From contig JAICGJ010000026.1 in assembly GCA_025923195.1 (NCBI GenBank), forward strand, positions 1 through 43,014: DNA of 43,014 bases, read 5' to 3'. Below the pieces are notes generated by a model. It was given only the letters and a program-made list of their open reading frames with translations. It was not told the DNA's origin and did no database searches. The DNA is from Chryseolinea sp. GTDB lineage: Bacteria > Bacteroidota > Bacteroidia > Cytophagales > Cyclobacteriaceae. Position 1 is the stretch's first letter. Every line of letters starts with the position of its first letter. Shown one piece after another: positions 17,524 to 25,693 of this stretch. A program made the translations under genes and the position numbers.

Positions 17524-17773
17524 AAGTTTGGGTTTAATATTGGTTTATATAAAGGACATACTCACGAAAACATTCTGGGCTTTTTAGAGAGTACGCCTAT
17601 TCGAATGTAAGTTTTTTCTAATATCCAAGGCCCAAAACCGGAAGTTTTTTTTTCGGAATCGATACCGCAATCGTTTTCTGAAAAGAAATTTATGAATTGT
17701 GCCCGGCAACATGACGTCGGTCCAAGAATTCTCAAAATCCGCAGGAATGTGTTAATTTGTCGCCTTTTTGAAC

Positions 17774-19279
17774 ATGAAAAACCACGAGAAATACCCTGTG
17801 AAACTCACCAATTCACTCACGGGAAGAAAGGAACTGTTTAAGCCGGTCAACGAAGATCATGTGGGCATGTATGTGTGCGGACCTACTGTTTACAGTGATG
17901 TTCACCTTGGAAATGTCAGGACCTTTCTCACGTTCGACGTCATTTTCCGCTTTTTTCGCTTCCTGGGATATAACGTGAGGTATGTACGAAATATTACCGA
18001 TGTCGGTCACCTCGAAAACGATGACGACAATGGAGAAGACAAAATTGCCAAGAAAGCACGCATGGAAAAGCTCGAGCCCATGGAAGTGGTAAAACATTAT
18101 ACCGAAGACTTCCATCAAGTGTTGCGTCAGTTCAACTGCCTGCCTCCGAGTATTGAACCTTCGGCCACGGGGCATATTATCGAGCAAATTGAAATGACGA
18201 AAAAATTAATAGAACAGGGTTTCGCTTATGTCGTCAATGGCTCCGTTTACTTTGATGTATTGAAGTATAACGAGCAGCACAATTACGGAATCCTCTCTGG
18301 ACGTGTAGTCGAAGAGTTGATGGAAAGCGGGCGAAAACTCGATAGCCAGGATGAGAAAAAAAACAAAGTGGATTTCGCGCTTTGGAAGAAAGCCGCCTCA
18401 TCTCATATCATGCGCTGGCCCTCGCCTTGGAGCGCTGGTTTTCCCGGTTGGCACATTGAATGCACAGTGATGAGCACCAAGTACCTGGGAGAAACTTTCG
18501 ATATTCATGGCGGAGGAATCGATCTCAAGTTTCCACATCATGAATGCGAAATCGCTCAGTCTGTCGGAGCCACTGGAAAAAATCCCGTAAACTATTGGAT
18601 ACATTCCAATATGCTGACCGTTAATGGCCAGAAGATGAGCAAGTCGTTGGGCAATTCATTTCTTCCCCGGGAGTTATTCACCGGGTCACACTCCCTTTTG
18701 GACAAAGGTTATGGCCCCATGACTGTCAGATTCTTTATGCTCCAATCGCATTACTCCAGTACACTTGACTTTTCCAACGAAGCTTTAAATGCAGCTGAGA
18801 AAGGATTTAAGAAACTTTCCAATGCGTTGACGCTGGTAAAAAAGCTAAGTCATCCGGGCGGATCTATCAAACAAACACCGATGGACGAAATACTCCTGAA
18901 CCTTTCGGATGAACTTTATGAAAATATGTGCGACGACTTCAACACAGCTAAGACCTTGGCTGTATTGTTTGAAATGTCCGGGCGCATCAATGATTTTAAA
19001 TCAGGCAATACTCCCCTTTCGAGCATTGACAACACCACTTTCGAGCAGTTCAAAGCGGCATACATCGGTTTCATGGAAGACGTGCTCGGTCTTAAGTCAG
19101 AAGAGGAACATAACCAGGAACTGCTGAACGGCGTTATCCAAGTATTAATTGATCTCCGAAAAAAGGCGAGGGAGGACAAGAACTACAAACTGTCTGACAA
19201 AATCCGTGATGATTTGAAAGCTATGGGCGTTCAACTCATGGATGGTAAAAATGGTGAGATGAGCTATACACTTGAATAA
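17774..19279 (+). CDS. cysS: Cysteine-tRNA ligase
   Basis: A 501-residue class I aminoacyl-tRNA synthetase. The signature HLGN (HIGH-like, residues 44-47) follows YVCGPTVY. Zinc ligands are visible as Cys35, Cys230 (WHIECTVMS) and the HHECE block (255-259). KMSKS is at 287-291. The C-terminal helical anticodon region ends with [19 protein letters not shown]. It charges tRNA-Cys in the cytoplasm. I took the ATG at 17774 rather than a TTG two codons upstream. Its stop codon touches the yidD start codon without a gap, so the two are translationally linked. Confidence 0.97.
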   Translation: MKNHEKYPVKLTNSLTGRKELFKPVNEDHVGMYVCGPTVYSDVHLGNVRTFLTFDVIFRFFRFLGYNVRYVRNITDVGHLENDDDNGEDKIAKKARMEKLEPMEVVKHYTEDFHQVLRQFNCLPPSIEPSATGHIIEQIEMTKKLIEQGFAYVVNGSVYFDVLKYNEQHNYGILSGRVVEELMESGRKLDSQDEKKNKVDFALWKKAASSHIMRWPSPWSAGFPGWHIECTVMSTKYLGETFDIHGGGIDLKFPHHECEIAQSVGATGKNPVNYWIHSNMLTVNGQKMSKSLGNSFLPRELFTGSHSLLDKGYGPMTVRFFMLQSHYSSTLDFSNEALNAAEKGFKKLSNALTLVKKLSHPGGSIKQTPMDEILLNLSDELYENMCDDFNTAKTLAVLFEMSGRINDFKSGNTPLSSIDNTTFEQFKAAYIGFMEDVLGLKSEEEHNQELLNGVIQVLIDLRKKAREDKNYKLSDKIRDDLKAMGVQLMDGKNGEMSYTLE

Positions 19280-19519
19280 ATGGAATTGCTAAAAAAACTT
19301 TTCATTCTTCCCATACGGATATATCAGCTCACGATCTCTCCTCTTATTGGCGCAAATTGTCGTCACACGCCAACTTGCTCGCATTATGCTATCGACGCAA
19401 TCCGGGAATGGGGAGTCATCAAAGGTACATGGCTTGCAATAAAAAGAATCATGAGATGTCATCCCTGGGGCACGCACGGATATGATCCAGTCCCAAAGAA
19501 AAATTCTCCGACGATTTAG
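19280..19519 (+). CDS. yidD: Membrane protein insertion efficiency factor YidD
   Basis: A 79-residue protein with the full YidD pattern: a hydrophobic or amphipathic N-terminus with [20 protein letters not shown], the CSHYAIDAI block, then [20 protein letters not shown]. It works at the inner membrane with YidC-dependent insertion. It usually sits between rnpA and yidC; here it is attached to cysS instead, starting on the base after the cysS stop. Confidence 0.95.
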   Translation: MELLKKLFILPIRIYQLTISPLIGANCRHTPTCSHYAIDAIREWGVIKGTWLAIKRIMRCHPWGTHGYDPVPKKNSPTI

Positions 19520-19530
19520 GACGTACTAAG

Positions 19531-19591
19531 TTATCCGTTCCGTTATCCGTTATCCGTTATTGGTTATTCGCTATTAGTTATTAGTTATTAG
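19531..19591 (+). repeat. Heptamer array A, left arm (TTATCCG/TTATTAG)
   Basis: Units of seven bases run TTATCCG, TTATCCG, TTATTGG, TTATTCG, CTATTAG, TTATTAG, TTATTAG from 19543, preceded by a degenerate copy. The sense is GTTAT on the plus strand. It follows the yidD stop by 11 bases. Confidence 0.85.
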
Positions 19592-19610
19592 GTTCAACGT
19601 GCTAAGGGGG

Positions 19611-19686
19611 CTCCCACCACACCCTCACCCTCACTCTCACTCTCACCCACACTCTCACCCTCACACTCACCCTCACTCACACCCAC
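19611..19686 (+). repeat. C-rich hexamer tract (CTCACC/CTCACT)n
   Basis: About 75 bases are built of CTCACC, CTCACT and CACACT units. The minus strand therefore carries six separated GGG runs in a purine-rich GTGAGG context, a possible long-loop G-quadruplex former. The plus strand has almost no G. It sits in the spacer between the two heptamer arms. Confidence 0.85.
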
Positions 19687-19712
19687 TATTAACTATTAAC
19701 TAATAACTATTG
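19686..19712 (+). repeat. Heptamer array A, right arm (ACTATTA)
   Basis: Units ACTATTA, ACTATTA, ACTAATA, ACTATTG. This is the opposite sense to the left arm: TAATAACT is the reverse complement of AGTTATTA. The two arms can pair across the C-rich spacer. Confidence 0.7.
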
Positions 19713-19722
19713 ACGTTCACTC

Positions 19723-19759
19723 ATGTGCTTTTCGCACATATAATTTTTACGAACGTTCG
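19723..19759 (+). promoter_or_regulatory. Palindromic promoter region of the GMC operon
   Basis: Two inverted repeats lie in the only unique part of the upstream region. ATGTGC-TTTTC-GCACAT is at 19723-19739 and the perfect 10-bp palindrome CGAACGTTCG is at 19750-19759. A TATAAT/TAATTTTT-like stretch lies between them (19739-19748). Together they look like a promoter flanked by operators. The binding protein is unknown. Confidence 0.35.
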
Positions 19760-19821
19760 CGGAAATGGAGATTTCATGTTACGAGAAAAGAATTACTTTA
19801 GCCGAATCTTTATAAAGAAAT

Positions 19822-21564
19822 ATGCCCGATTTTCAAATTAAGAAAACCGCCAAGTCATACGATGTGTGCATCGTTGGTTCCGGCGCCGGCGGTGGTATGG
19901 CTGCTTATGTACTTGCGAAAGCAGGCATTAAAGTAGTATTGCTCGAAGCAGGTCCGCTTTATGATCCTGCAAAGAACGTCACGCAATTAAAATGGCCATG
20001 GGAATCTCCCCGTCGCGGGGCAAGCACGCCGTACAGACACTTTGGCGACTTTGACGCAGCTTACGGTGGGTGGGAATTAGACGGAGAGCCTTATACGCGT
20101 AAAAATGGAACTAAGTTCGATTGGTTTCGCTCGCGTATGGTTGGTGGTCGCACCAATCACTGGGGAAGGATCTCATTGCGCTTCGGTCCCAATGATTTCA
20201 AACACAGAAGTCTGGATGGCCTTGGTGATGACTGGCCCATAAGCTATGATGAGGTTGCACCATTTTATGATAAGGTAGATCAGCTGGTGGGAGTATTTGG
20301 CTCGAAAGAAAATCTGCCAAATGAACCAGATGGGATCTTCCTGCCGCCTCCAAAACCCCGATTACACGAGCTCTTTATCAAAGAGGCAGGGACCGCGCTT
20401 AAAATTCCAGTCATACCATCGCGATTATCGATCCTTACGAAACCTATTAACAACGAGCGTGGCGCTTGCTTCTATTGCTCTCAATGCAACAGAGGATGTA
20501 CGGTGTATGCCGATTTTTCGTCTTCCTCCGTTCTTGTGAAGCCCGCCATTGCCACTGGTAACGTTGACATTATCCCTAATGCCATGGCCCGGGAAGTGTT
20601 GACTGACGACGAAGGTAAGGCTACCGGTATTTCATTTGTGAATAAGGATGACATGCAGGAATACACCGTTTCAGCGAAGGTGGTAATACTGGCGGCCAGC
20701 GCCTGTGAATCTGCACGGTTGCTATTGAATTCAAAATCGTCGCGCAATCCCAACGGCCTGGCGAATGCGAGTGGTGTGGTCGGAAAATACCTGCACGATT
20801 CTACCGGTACGGATATGGGCGGCATATTGCCGAAGCTGATCGGGCGAAAACGATACAATGAAGATGGTGTCGGCGGCATGCATGTATACACACCGTGGTG
20901 GCTTGATAATAAGAAGTTGAATTTCCCTCGTGGTTATCATATTGAGTATTATGGTGGCATGGGAATGCCTGGGTATGGATTCGGATTTGGAATCCAGGGA
21001 ACTAACGGCAAATACCCCGGCCGTGATGGGAAAGTGAAAGACGCCGGAGGCTACGGCGCTTCGTTGAAAGATGACTACCGCTATTTCTATGGAGCACATT
21101 TTGGGATGTCAGGCAGGGGCGAAGCTATCGCAAGAGAAGATAATTATTGCGAGATCGATCCATCTGCTGTCGATAAGTATGGCATCCCTGTGTTGAGATT
21201 TCACTATAAATGGAGCGACCACGAGGTGCAGCAGGCAAAGCATATGAAAGAAACATTTGCCGAGATCATTACCAAAATGGGCGGCGTGATTACCTGGGGA
21301 AACAATGGAACCGCGGAAAATGAGTTTGGCCTGGAAGCCCCTGGCCGAATCATCCATGAAGTAGGAACAACTCGAATGGGTAATGATCCGAAAAAGTCGG
21401 CGTTAAATAAATTCAATCAGGCGCACGATTGCAAGAATTTGTTTGTCGTGGACGGCGGGCCGTTTGTGTCGCAAGCAGACAAGAATCCGACATGGACAAT
21501 ACTTGCACTCTCGATGCGCGCTTCAGAGTTTATCATCGATGAAATGAAAAAGCAAAACATATAG
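19822..21564 (+). CDS. GMC-family FAD sugar dehydrogenase, catalytic subunit, with Cys4 cluster
   Basis: A 580-residue flavoprotein with an N-terminal FAD motif (VGSGAGGGM, 18-26), the GMC block MVGGRTNHWG (106-115), and a C-terminal GMC domain with His512 (IIHEVGTTRMG) and Asn555 (DKNPTWTILALSMRA) as the likely catalytic pair. A C-x2-C-x2-C-x3-C cluster (Cys216, 219, 222, 226; CFYCSQCNRGC) sits where related bacterial FAD glucose/glucoside dehydrogenases carry an Fe-S cluster that passes electrons to a cytochrome. There is no signal peptide. Relatives are carried through the Tat system with the small subunit, which is the next gene. Glucoside 3-oxidation is plausible, but the substrate is not provable here. 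Confidence 0.9.
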   Translation: MPDFQIKKTAKSYDVCIVGSGAGGGMAAYVLAKAGIKVVLLEAGPLYDPAKNVTQLKWPWESPRRGASTPYRHFGDFDAAYGGWELDGEPYTRKNGTKFDWFRSRMVGGRTNHWGRISLRFGPNDFKHRSLDGLGDDWPISYDEVAPFYDKVDQLVGVFGSKENLPNEPDGIFLPPPKPRLHELFIKEAGTALKIPVIPSRLSILTKPINNERGACFYCSQCNRGCTVYADFSSSSVLVKPAIATGNVDIIPNAMAREVLTDDEGKATGISFVNKDDMQEYTVSAKVVILAASACESARLLLNSKSSRNPNGLANASGVVGKYLHDSTGTDMGGILPKLIGRKRYNEDGVGGMHVYTPWWLDNKKLNFPRGYHIEYYGGMGMPGYGFGFGIQGTNGKYPGRDGKVKDAGGYGASLKDDYRYFYGAHFGMSGRGEAIAREDNYCEIDPSAVDKYGIPVLRFHYKWSDHEVQQAKHMKETFAEIITKMGGVITWGNNGTAENEFGLEAPGRIIHEVGTTRMGNDPKKSALNKFNQAHDCKNLFVVDGGPFVSQADKNPTWTILALSMRASEFIIDEMKKQNI

Positions 21565-21614
21565 ATTTCCAAATTAGAGCTAAATCACAATCTTAATTTT
21601 GACCCTGAACCATT

Positions 21615-22271
21615 ATGGACAGAAGAAAATATTTAAAAACCCTGGCGGTAAGTTCAGTCGGCGCAGTTACCCTGCTGAAGTCATGTGACACAGCGCCAAA
21701 ACAGGAAACTGCAAACGCAGAACAAACATTTACGATAGACAGGACTCCAGCTGAGCTCGTGCGCGAGAAACAACTTCAAAGCGAAAAGTTCTTTGACGAT
21801 CATGAAATGAAAACGATCACGATCCTGAGCGACATTATCATTCCAAAGGATGAGACGTCCGGCAGCGCAAGCGATGCGGGCGTTCCGGCTTTTATTGAAT
21901 TTATGGCCAAGGATCAGCCACGCTATCAGACACCGTTGAGGGGTGGAATAAAATGGTTGGACATTCAGAGCCTGAAACGTTTTGACTCGGATTTTGCTTC
22001 CGCTACTAAAGAACAACAAATACAAATTGTTGATGACATCGCATTTCCCGAAAAAGCCAAACCTGAATTTCAACAAGGTGTTTCCTTCTTCAACACAATG
22101 CGAGATTTGACAGCCTGTGGATTTTTTACCAGCGAAATTGGAATTAAGGATTTAGGCTATATGGGAAATCGTCCAAACCAATGGGACGGTGTGCCCGAAG
22201 ACGTGTTGGCACAATACGGAGTAAAATATGATGAGAGAACGCTTGCAGAAAGTGTTAAGTTTGACACGTAG
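21615..22271 (+). CDS. Gluconate 2-dehydrogenase subunit 3-type small subunit (Tat-exported)
   Basis: A 218-residue protein with a twin-arginine signal (MDRRKYLKTLAVSS) followed by a lipobox-like LLKSC and a disordered stretch. The body has FFDDHEMKTITILSDIIIPKDETSGSASDAGVPAFIEFM, the hallmark of the subunit 3 family, and later FFNTMRDLTACGFFTSEIGIKDLGYMGN. In characterised FAD dehydrogenases this small chain chaperones the GMC subunit and supplies the Tat signal for export of the complex. It starts 50 bases after the GMC gene, so they form one operon. A possible lipid anchor at Cys24 would tether the complex to the periplasmic face of the membrane. Confidence 0.92.
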   Translation: MDRRKYLKTLAVSSVGAVTLLKSCDTAPKQETANAEQTFTIDRTPAELVREKQLQSEKFFDDHEMKTITILSDIIIPKDETSGSASDAGVPAFIEFMAKDQPRYQTPLRGGIKWLDIQSLKRFDSDFASATKEQQIQIVDDIAFPEKAKPEFQQGVSFFNTMRDLTACGFFTSEIGIKDLGYMGNRPNQWDGVPEDVLAQYGVKYDERTLAESVKFDT

Positions 22272-22275
22272 AGAC

Positions 22276-22306
22276 GTTATCCGTTAATAGTTAATAGTTA
22301 ATAGTG
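22276..22306 (+). repeat. Heptamer array B, left arm (GTTATCC/GTTAATA)
   Basis: Units GTTATCC, GTTAATA, GTTAATA, GTTAATA, GTGG. It starts 4 bases after the stop of the small-subunit gene. A 45-bp unique spacer follows. Confidence 0.85.
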
Positions 22307-22351
22307 GTGCTATGCCGAAAGTGAGATGCCCGATCTTCTGTTTGCAAAAAT

Positions 22352-22418
22352 GAATAACGAATAACGAATAACGAATAACGAATAACGGATAACAAATAAC
22401 GGATAACTGATAACGGAT
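22352..22418 (+). repeat. Heptamer array B, right arm (GAATAAC/GGATAAC), abutting a start codon
   Basis: Nine exact-length heptamers run without interruption: five GAATAAC, then GGATAAC, AAATAAC, GGATAAC, TGATAAC. A tenth unit, GGAT-ATG, runs into the ATG of the following oxidoreductase at 22419. The ribosome-binding region is therefore made of repeat sequence. The sense is opposite to the left arm. Confidence 0.9.
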
Positions 22419-23879
22419 ATGAAAAAGAAAACTATACCGGCTTCCGAAACGATTTCAAGAAGAAAATTCATCCGAACTGCTGGATTGTCCGCCTCGGCAT
22501 TTACAATTGTCCCGCGGTTTGTACTGGGTGGCACGGGCTACAGGGCACCCAGCGATCTACTCTATGTGGCAGGTATTGGAGCCGGAGGCAAGGGCGAGAG
22601 CGATCTGGCCAATTTCGCAAAAAGCGGAAAGGCTGAGATCGCCTATCTGTGCGACGTTGATGATCGCAGGGCCGCCAAGTCTGTGCAGGCGTTTCCTAAA
22701 GCAAAATATTACAAGGACTACCGCAACTTACTCGACAAGGAGCATAAACATATTGACGCGGTTTCTGTCTCAACACCGGATCATGGTCACGCTGTACAGG
22801 CTATGGCTGCCATGCAACTCGGCAAGCATGTATATGTTCAAAAACCGTTGACTCATGATATTTATGAAGCCCGTATGCTCACGGAAGCCGCTAAAAAATA
22901 CAAAGTTGTTACGCAAATGGGCAATCAGGGCGCTTCCGGTGATGGAGTCCGTCAGCTGATGGAGTGGTACAACGCAGGGACTATTGGAGATGTACATACC
23001 GTTTACTGCTGGACGAACAGGCCCGTATGGCCGCAGGGAATAGCGTGGTCGACCAAGACCGCTCCTGTCCCGAAGGAATTGGACTGGGACTTGTGGCTTG
23101 GTACGGCGCCATATAAGGAATACGTTGAAAAGATCGTTCCATTTAACTGGCGAGGCTGGTGGGATTACGGGACCGGCGCTTTGGGTGATATGGCATGTCA
23201 TCTTGTAGAACCGCCTTTCCGCGTTCTGGGCCTAAACTATCCGACCGAGGTAACGGCCAGCGTAGGCAGCGTTTACGTAGATGAATTTAAGCGGGGATAT
23301 TTTCCCGAAAGTTGTCCACCCTCCTCTCATATCGTGCTCACCTTCCCCGAAAGAAATGGAAAACCTGGCCTGAAACTGCATTGGATGGACGGCGGCATTC
23401 AACCTGAAAGGCCCGACGAGCTGCGTCCGAATGAACAAATGGGAGACGGAGGAAATGGTGTAATTTTCGTGGGGACAAAAGGTAAAATGATGTGCGGCAC
23501 CTACGGAATGTATCCTAGCCTGATACCTACATCGAGAAACAAGGAGGTGAAAGTTCCCCAGACTATCAAGCGGGTTCCGGAAGGAGCAAACGGTCATTAT
23601 GCTCAGTGGGTGGAAGCCTCGCAAGCAGGTTATGGTAAAATGGAGGTAAGTTCTCCGTTTGATATAGCCGGACCGTTAACAGAGACCATCTTGATGGGTA
23701 ATCTCGCCATCAGAAGTCACGATGTCAGGAAACCAAAACCAGACAAACCCAATGAATTTGATTACCCGGGAAGATATATGAAATTGTTGTGGGACGGCGC
23801 AAACATGAAGATTACAAACTTCGACGATGCAAATCAATTTGTGAGACGCGAGTATCGCAGCGGTTGGAAACTTACCTGA
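22419..23879 (+). CDS. Gfo/Idh/MocA-family oxidoreductase, Tat-exported (copy 1)
   Basis: A 486-residue protein with a twin-arginine signal (SRRKFIRTAGLSASAF, RR at 14-15). The NAD(P) Rossmann domain follows (AGIGAGGKGESDL, 51-63; CDVDDRRAA). VQKPLTHDIYEARM (140-153) carries the family EKP motif as QKP, with Lys142 conserved. The C-terminal domain has WWDYGTGALGDMACHLVEP with the His used for catalysis or metal in this group. The family oxidises or reduces sugar hydroxyls with a tightly bound nicotinamide cofactor; periplasmic members take part in glycoside 3-keto chemistry. It shares a locus with a GMC dehydrogenase and has a close paralogue 66 bases downstream. Confidence 0.92.
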   Translation: MKKKTIPASETISRRKFIRTAGLSASAFTIVPRFVLGGTGYRAPSDLLYVAGIGAGGKGESDLANFAKSGKAEIAYLCDVDDRRAAKSVQAFPKAKYYKDYRNLLDKEHKHIDAVSVSTPDHGHAVQAMAAMQLGKHVYVQKPLTHDIYEARMLTEAAKKYKVVTQMGNQGASGDGVRQLMEWYNAGTIGDVHTVYCWTNRPVWPQGIAWSTKTAPVPKELDWDLWLGTAPYKEYVEKIVPFNWRGWWDYGTGALGDMACHLVEPPFRVLGLNYPTEVTASVGSVYVDEFKRGYFPESCPPSSHIVLTFPERNGKPGLKLHWMDGGIQPERPDELRPNEQMGDGGNGVIFVGTKGKMMCGTYGMYPSLIPTSRNKEVKVPQTIKRVPEGANGHYAQWVEASQAGYGKMEVSSPFDIAGPLTETILMGNLAIRSHDVRKPKPDKPNEFDYPGRYMKLLWDGANMKITNFDDANQFVRREYRSGWKLT

Positions 23880-23945
23880 TTCATTTAATAATCTGCATGG
23901 TAATTTGAGGTTAAACAAATAATGATTGATGAATAATTTTTGATT

Positions 23946-25391
23946 ATGGTATCGAAGAAAAGAAGTCTTGATGAAGTCACATCGCTGTCCAGGAGAAAAT
24001 TTATAAAGAATGCAGGCCTTTCGGCGGCGGCATTTACAATTCTTCCACGCTTTGTTTTAGGAGGCAAAGGGTACATTCCACCCAGCGATACGGTTTACAT
24101 TGCAGGAATCGGTGTAGGTGGAAAGGGCGAAAGCGACCTTACCGGGTTTGCAGCCAATCCAAAAGCCAGAATAGCATTTCTATGTGATGTGGATGACCGA
24201 ATGGCCGTGAAGTCGAAGACAAACTTTCCGCAGGCAAAGTATTACAAGGATTTCCGCGTGATGCTCGATAAGGAAAACAAGGGTATTGATGCCGTTTCAA
24301 TATCAACTCCGGACCATACCCACGCCGTTGCTGCAATGGCTGCGATGCAACGCGGAAAGCATGTTTACATCCAGAAGCCTCTAACCCACTCTATTTACGA
24401 AGCTAGAATGCTGACTGAAGCAGCAAAGAAATACAAAGTCGTAACCCAGATGGGGAATCAATATGCTTCCGCCGACTATGTGCGCGTAGCAAAAGAAATG
24501 ATCGACGCGGGATTGATCGGCGATGTTACTAAGGTGATGACATGGACTAACCGCCCGGTTTGGCCACAAGGCATACCAACGCCAACAGGAAAGCATCCTA
24601 TCCCAAAAGAAGTTGACTGGGAACTCTGGCTTGGTCCCGCCAAATATATCGATTATAATCCCGCGTATTTACCTTTTAACTGGCGAGGTTGGTGGGCATT
24701 TGGAACGGGCGCATTAGGTGATATGGGCTGTCATGTAATGGACGCAGCTTTCCGGATTCTTCCTATCGATTTTCCAACAGAAGTTGAATGCAGTACAACA
24801 ACAGCATGGGCCGACTTTTTCAAAGTCGCCGACTATCGCGACAGTTGTCCAGCCTCTTCTATCATCCACCTGAAATTCCCGCGCAAGGACGGCAAGGGTG
24901 ATATCAGATTCACATGGATGGACGGCGGCCTCCTACCCCAAAGGCCGGATGAACTACTACCTGGCGAGCCTCTCGGGCATGGAGGTAATGGTTATATTTT
25001 TGAAGGCACCAAAGGAAAATTGATGGGTGACTACAATATGATGCCTACGCTTTTGCCAACGTCTCGAATGAAGGAGATAACAATGCCAACACCATCAATT
25101 CCACGTGTGCCCGGTGCCGAAGCCGGCCACTATACACAATGGGTCGAAGCATGCACGAAAGGGTATGGTAAGATGGAAGTAAGTTCCCCTCTTGAATATG
25201 CGGGACCATTCACAGAAGCAGTGCTTATGGGTAATTTAGCTATACGCAGCTATAACATGCCCGGGCCTGAGGGTAACGGTTATCCTGGACGAAAAAAATT
25301 ATTGTGGGACGCCAAGAATATGAAAATCACAAACTTCGATGAAGCGAACCTCTTCGTCAGGGATCAATATCGCGAAGGCTGGACGCTGTAG
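23946..25391 (+). CDS. Gfo/Idh/MocA-family oxidoreductase, Tat-exported (copy 2)
   Basis: A 481-residue paralogue of the preceding gene. It has a Tat signal (SRRKFIKNAGLSAAAF, RR at 16-17), Rossmann motif AGIGVGGKGESDL, IQKPLTHSIYEARM (again QKP in place of EKP) and WWAFGTGALGDMGCHVMDA. Long blocks are shared with copy 1, so the pair arose by tandem duplication. Differences cluster in the C-terminal substrate domain, for example GDMGCHVMDAAF against GDMACHLVEPPF, which suggests different but related substrates or opposite steps. The ATG at 23946 was used; a TTG two codons upstream is possible. The 66-base gap to copy 1 holds only degenerate heptamers (AAATAAT, GATTGAT, GAATAAT). Confidence 0.92.
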   Translation: MVSKKRSLDEVTSLSRRKFIKNAGLSAAAFTILPRFVLGGKGYIPPSDTVYIAGIGVGGKGESDLTGFAANPKARIAFLCDVDDRMAVKSKTNFPQAKYYKDFRVMLDKENKGIDAVSISTPDHTHAVAAMAAMQRGKHVYIQKPLTHSIYEARMLTEAAKKYKVVTQMGNQYASADYVRVAKEMIDAGLIGDVTKVMTWTNRPVWPQGIPTPTGKHPIPKEVDWELWLGPAKYIDYNPAYLPFNWRGWWAFGTGALGDMGCHVMDAAFRILPIDFPTEVECSTTTAWADFFKVADYRDSCPASSIIHLKFPRKDGKGDIRFTWMDGGLLPQRPDELLPGEPLGHGGNGYIFEGTKGKLMGDYNMMPTLLPTSRMKEITMPTPSIPRVPGAEAGHYTQWVEACTKGYGKMEVSSPLEYAGPFTEAVLMGNLAIRSYNMPGPEGNGYPGRKKLLWDAKNMKITNFDEANLFVRDQYREGWTL

Positions 25392-25425
25392 GATAGTTAT
25401 CAGTTATCCGTTATCCGTTATTAGG
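25392..25425 (+). repeat. Heptamer array C, left arm
   Basis: GTTATCA, GTTATCC, GTTATCC, GTTATTA beginning immediately after the stop codon of the second oxidoreductase. Same sense as the left arms of arrays A, B and D. Confidence 0.85.
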
Positions 25426-25552
25426 GTGTTTCATAATAATTTTTGTGCTGCTTCAATCGAATGTCAGTTTGCGTGGTTATTTTCACGCTGGAAAAGCCGG
25501 ATATTACCATGCTTCCTTTATCGTCTGCACCATGCTCCTAACCCACCCCACG
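25426..25552. other. Unique spacer inside repeat region C
   Basis: 127 bases of ordinary sequence between the two arms. Together with the arms and the 80 bases after them it makes up the 302-bp gap between the second oxidoreductase and the TonB receptor. I see no gene or RNA signature. Confidence 0.5.
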
Positions 25553-25616
25553 ATTAACGGATAACGGATAACGGATAACTATTAACCGATAACGGGTAAC
25601 TATTTAACAGATAACC
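25553..25616 (+). repeat. Heptamer array C, right arm (GATAACG)
   Basis: Units ATTAACG, GATAACG, GATAACG, GATAACT, ATTAACC, GATAACG, GGTAACT, then an 8-base unit ATTTAACA and GATAACC. It lies 78 bases before the ATG of the TonB-dependent receptor. Confidence 0.85.
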
Positions 25617-25693
25617 ATTCCCGCAAGAAAAAAACTCTAACCCCATAGGGGTACCTCACCGCTGGGTTGTCACAAAGCAAATCAACCCTAGCA

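Larger units (their letters stand above)
19520..19821. other. 302-bp repeat-rich intergenic region
   Basis: This stretch is almost wholly low-complexity. It contains a heptamer arm at 19531-19591, a C-rich hexamer tract at 19611-19686, a second heptamer arm in the opposite sense at 19686-19712, and then a short unique promoter region with two palindromes (19723-19759) before the GMC gene. No gene is visible. Confidence 0.8.

Noticed and set aside
22310-22534. Minus-strand frame encoding repeated RYSLFVI peptides
   Set aside because: It is the heptamer array read in its stop-free strand, plus the antisense of the oxidoreductase N-terminus; no sign of a real gene.
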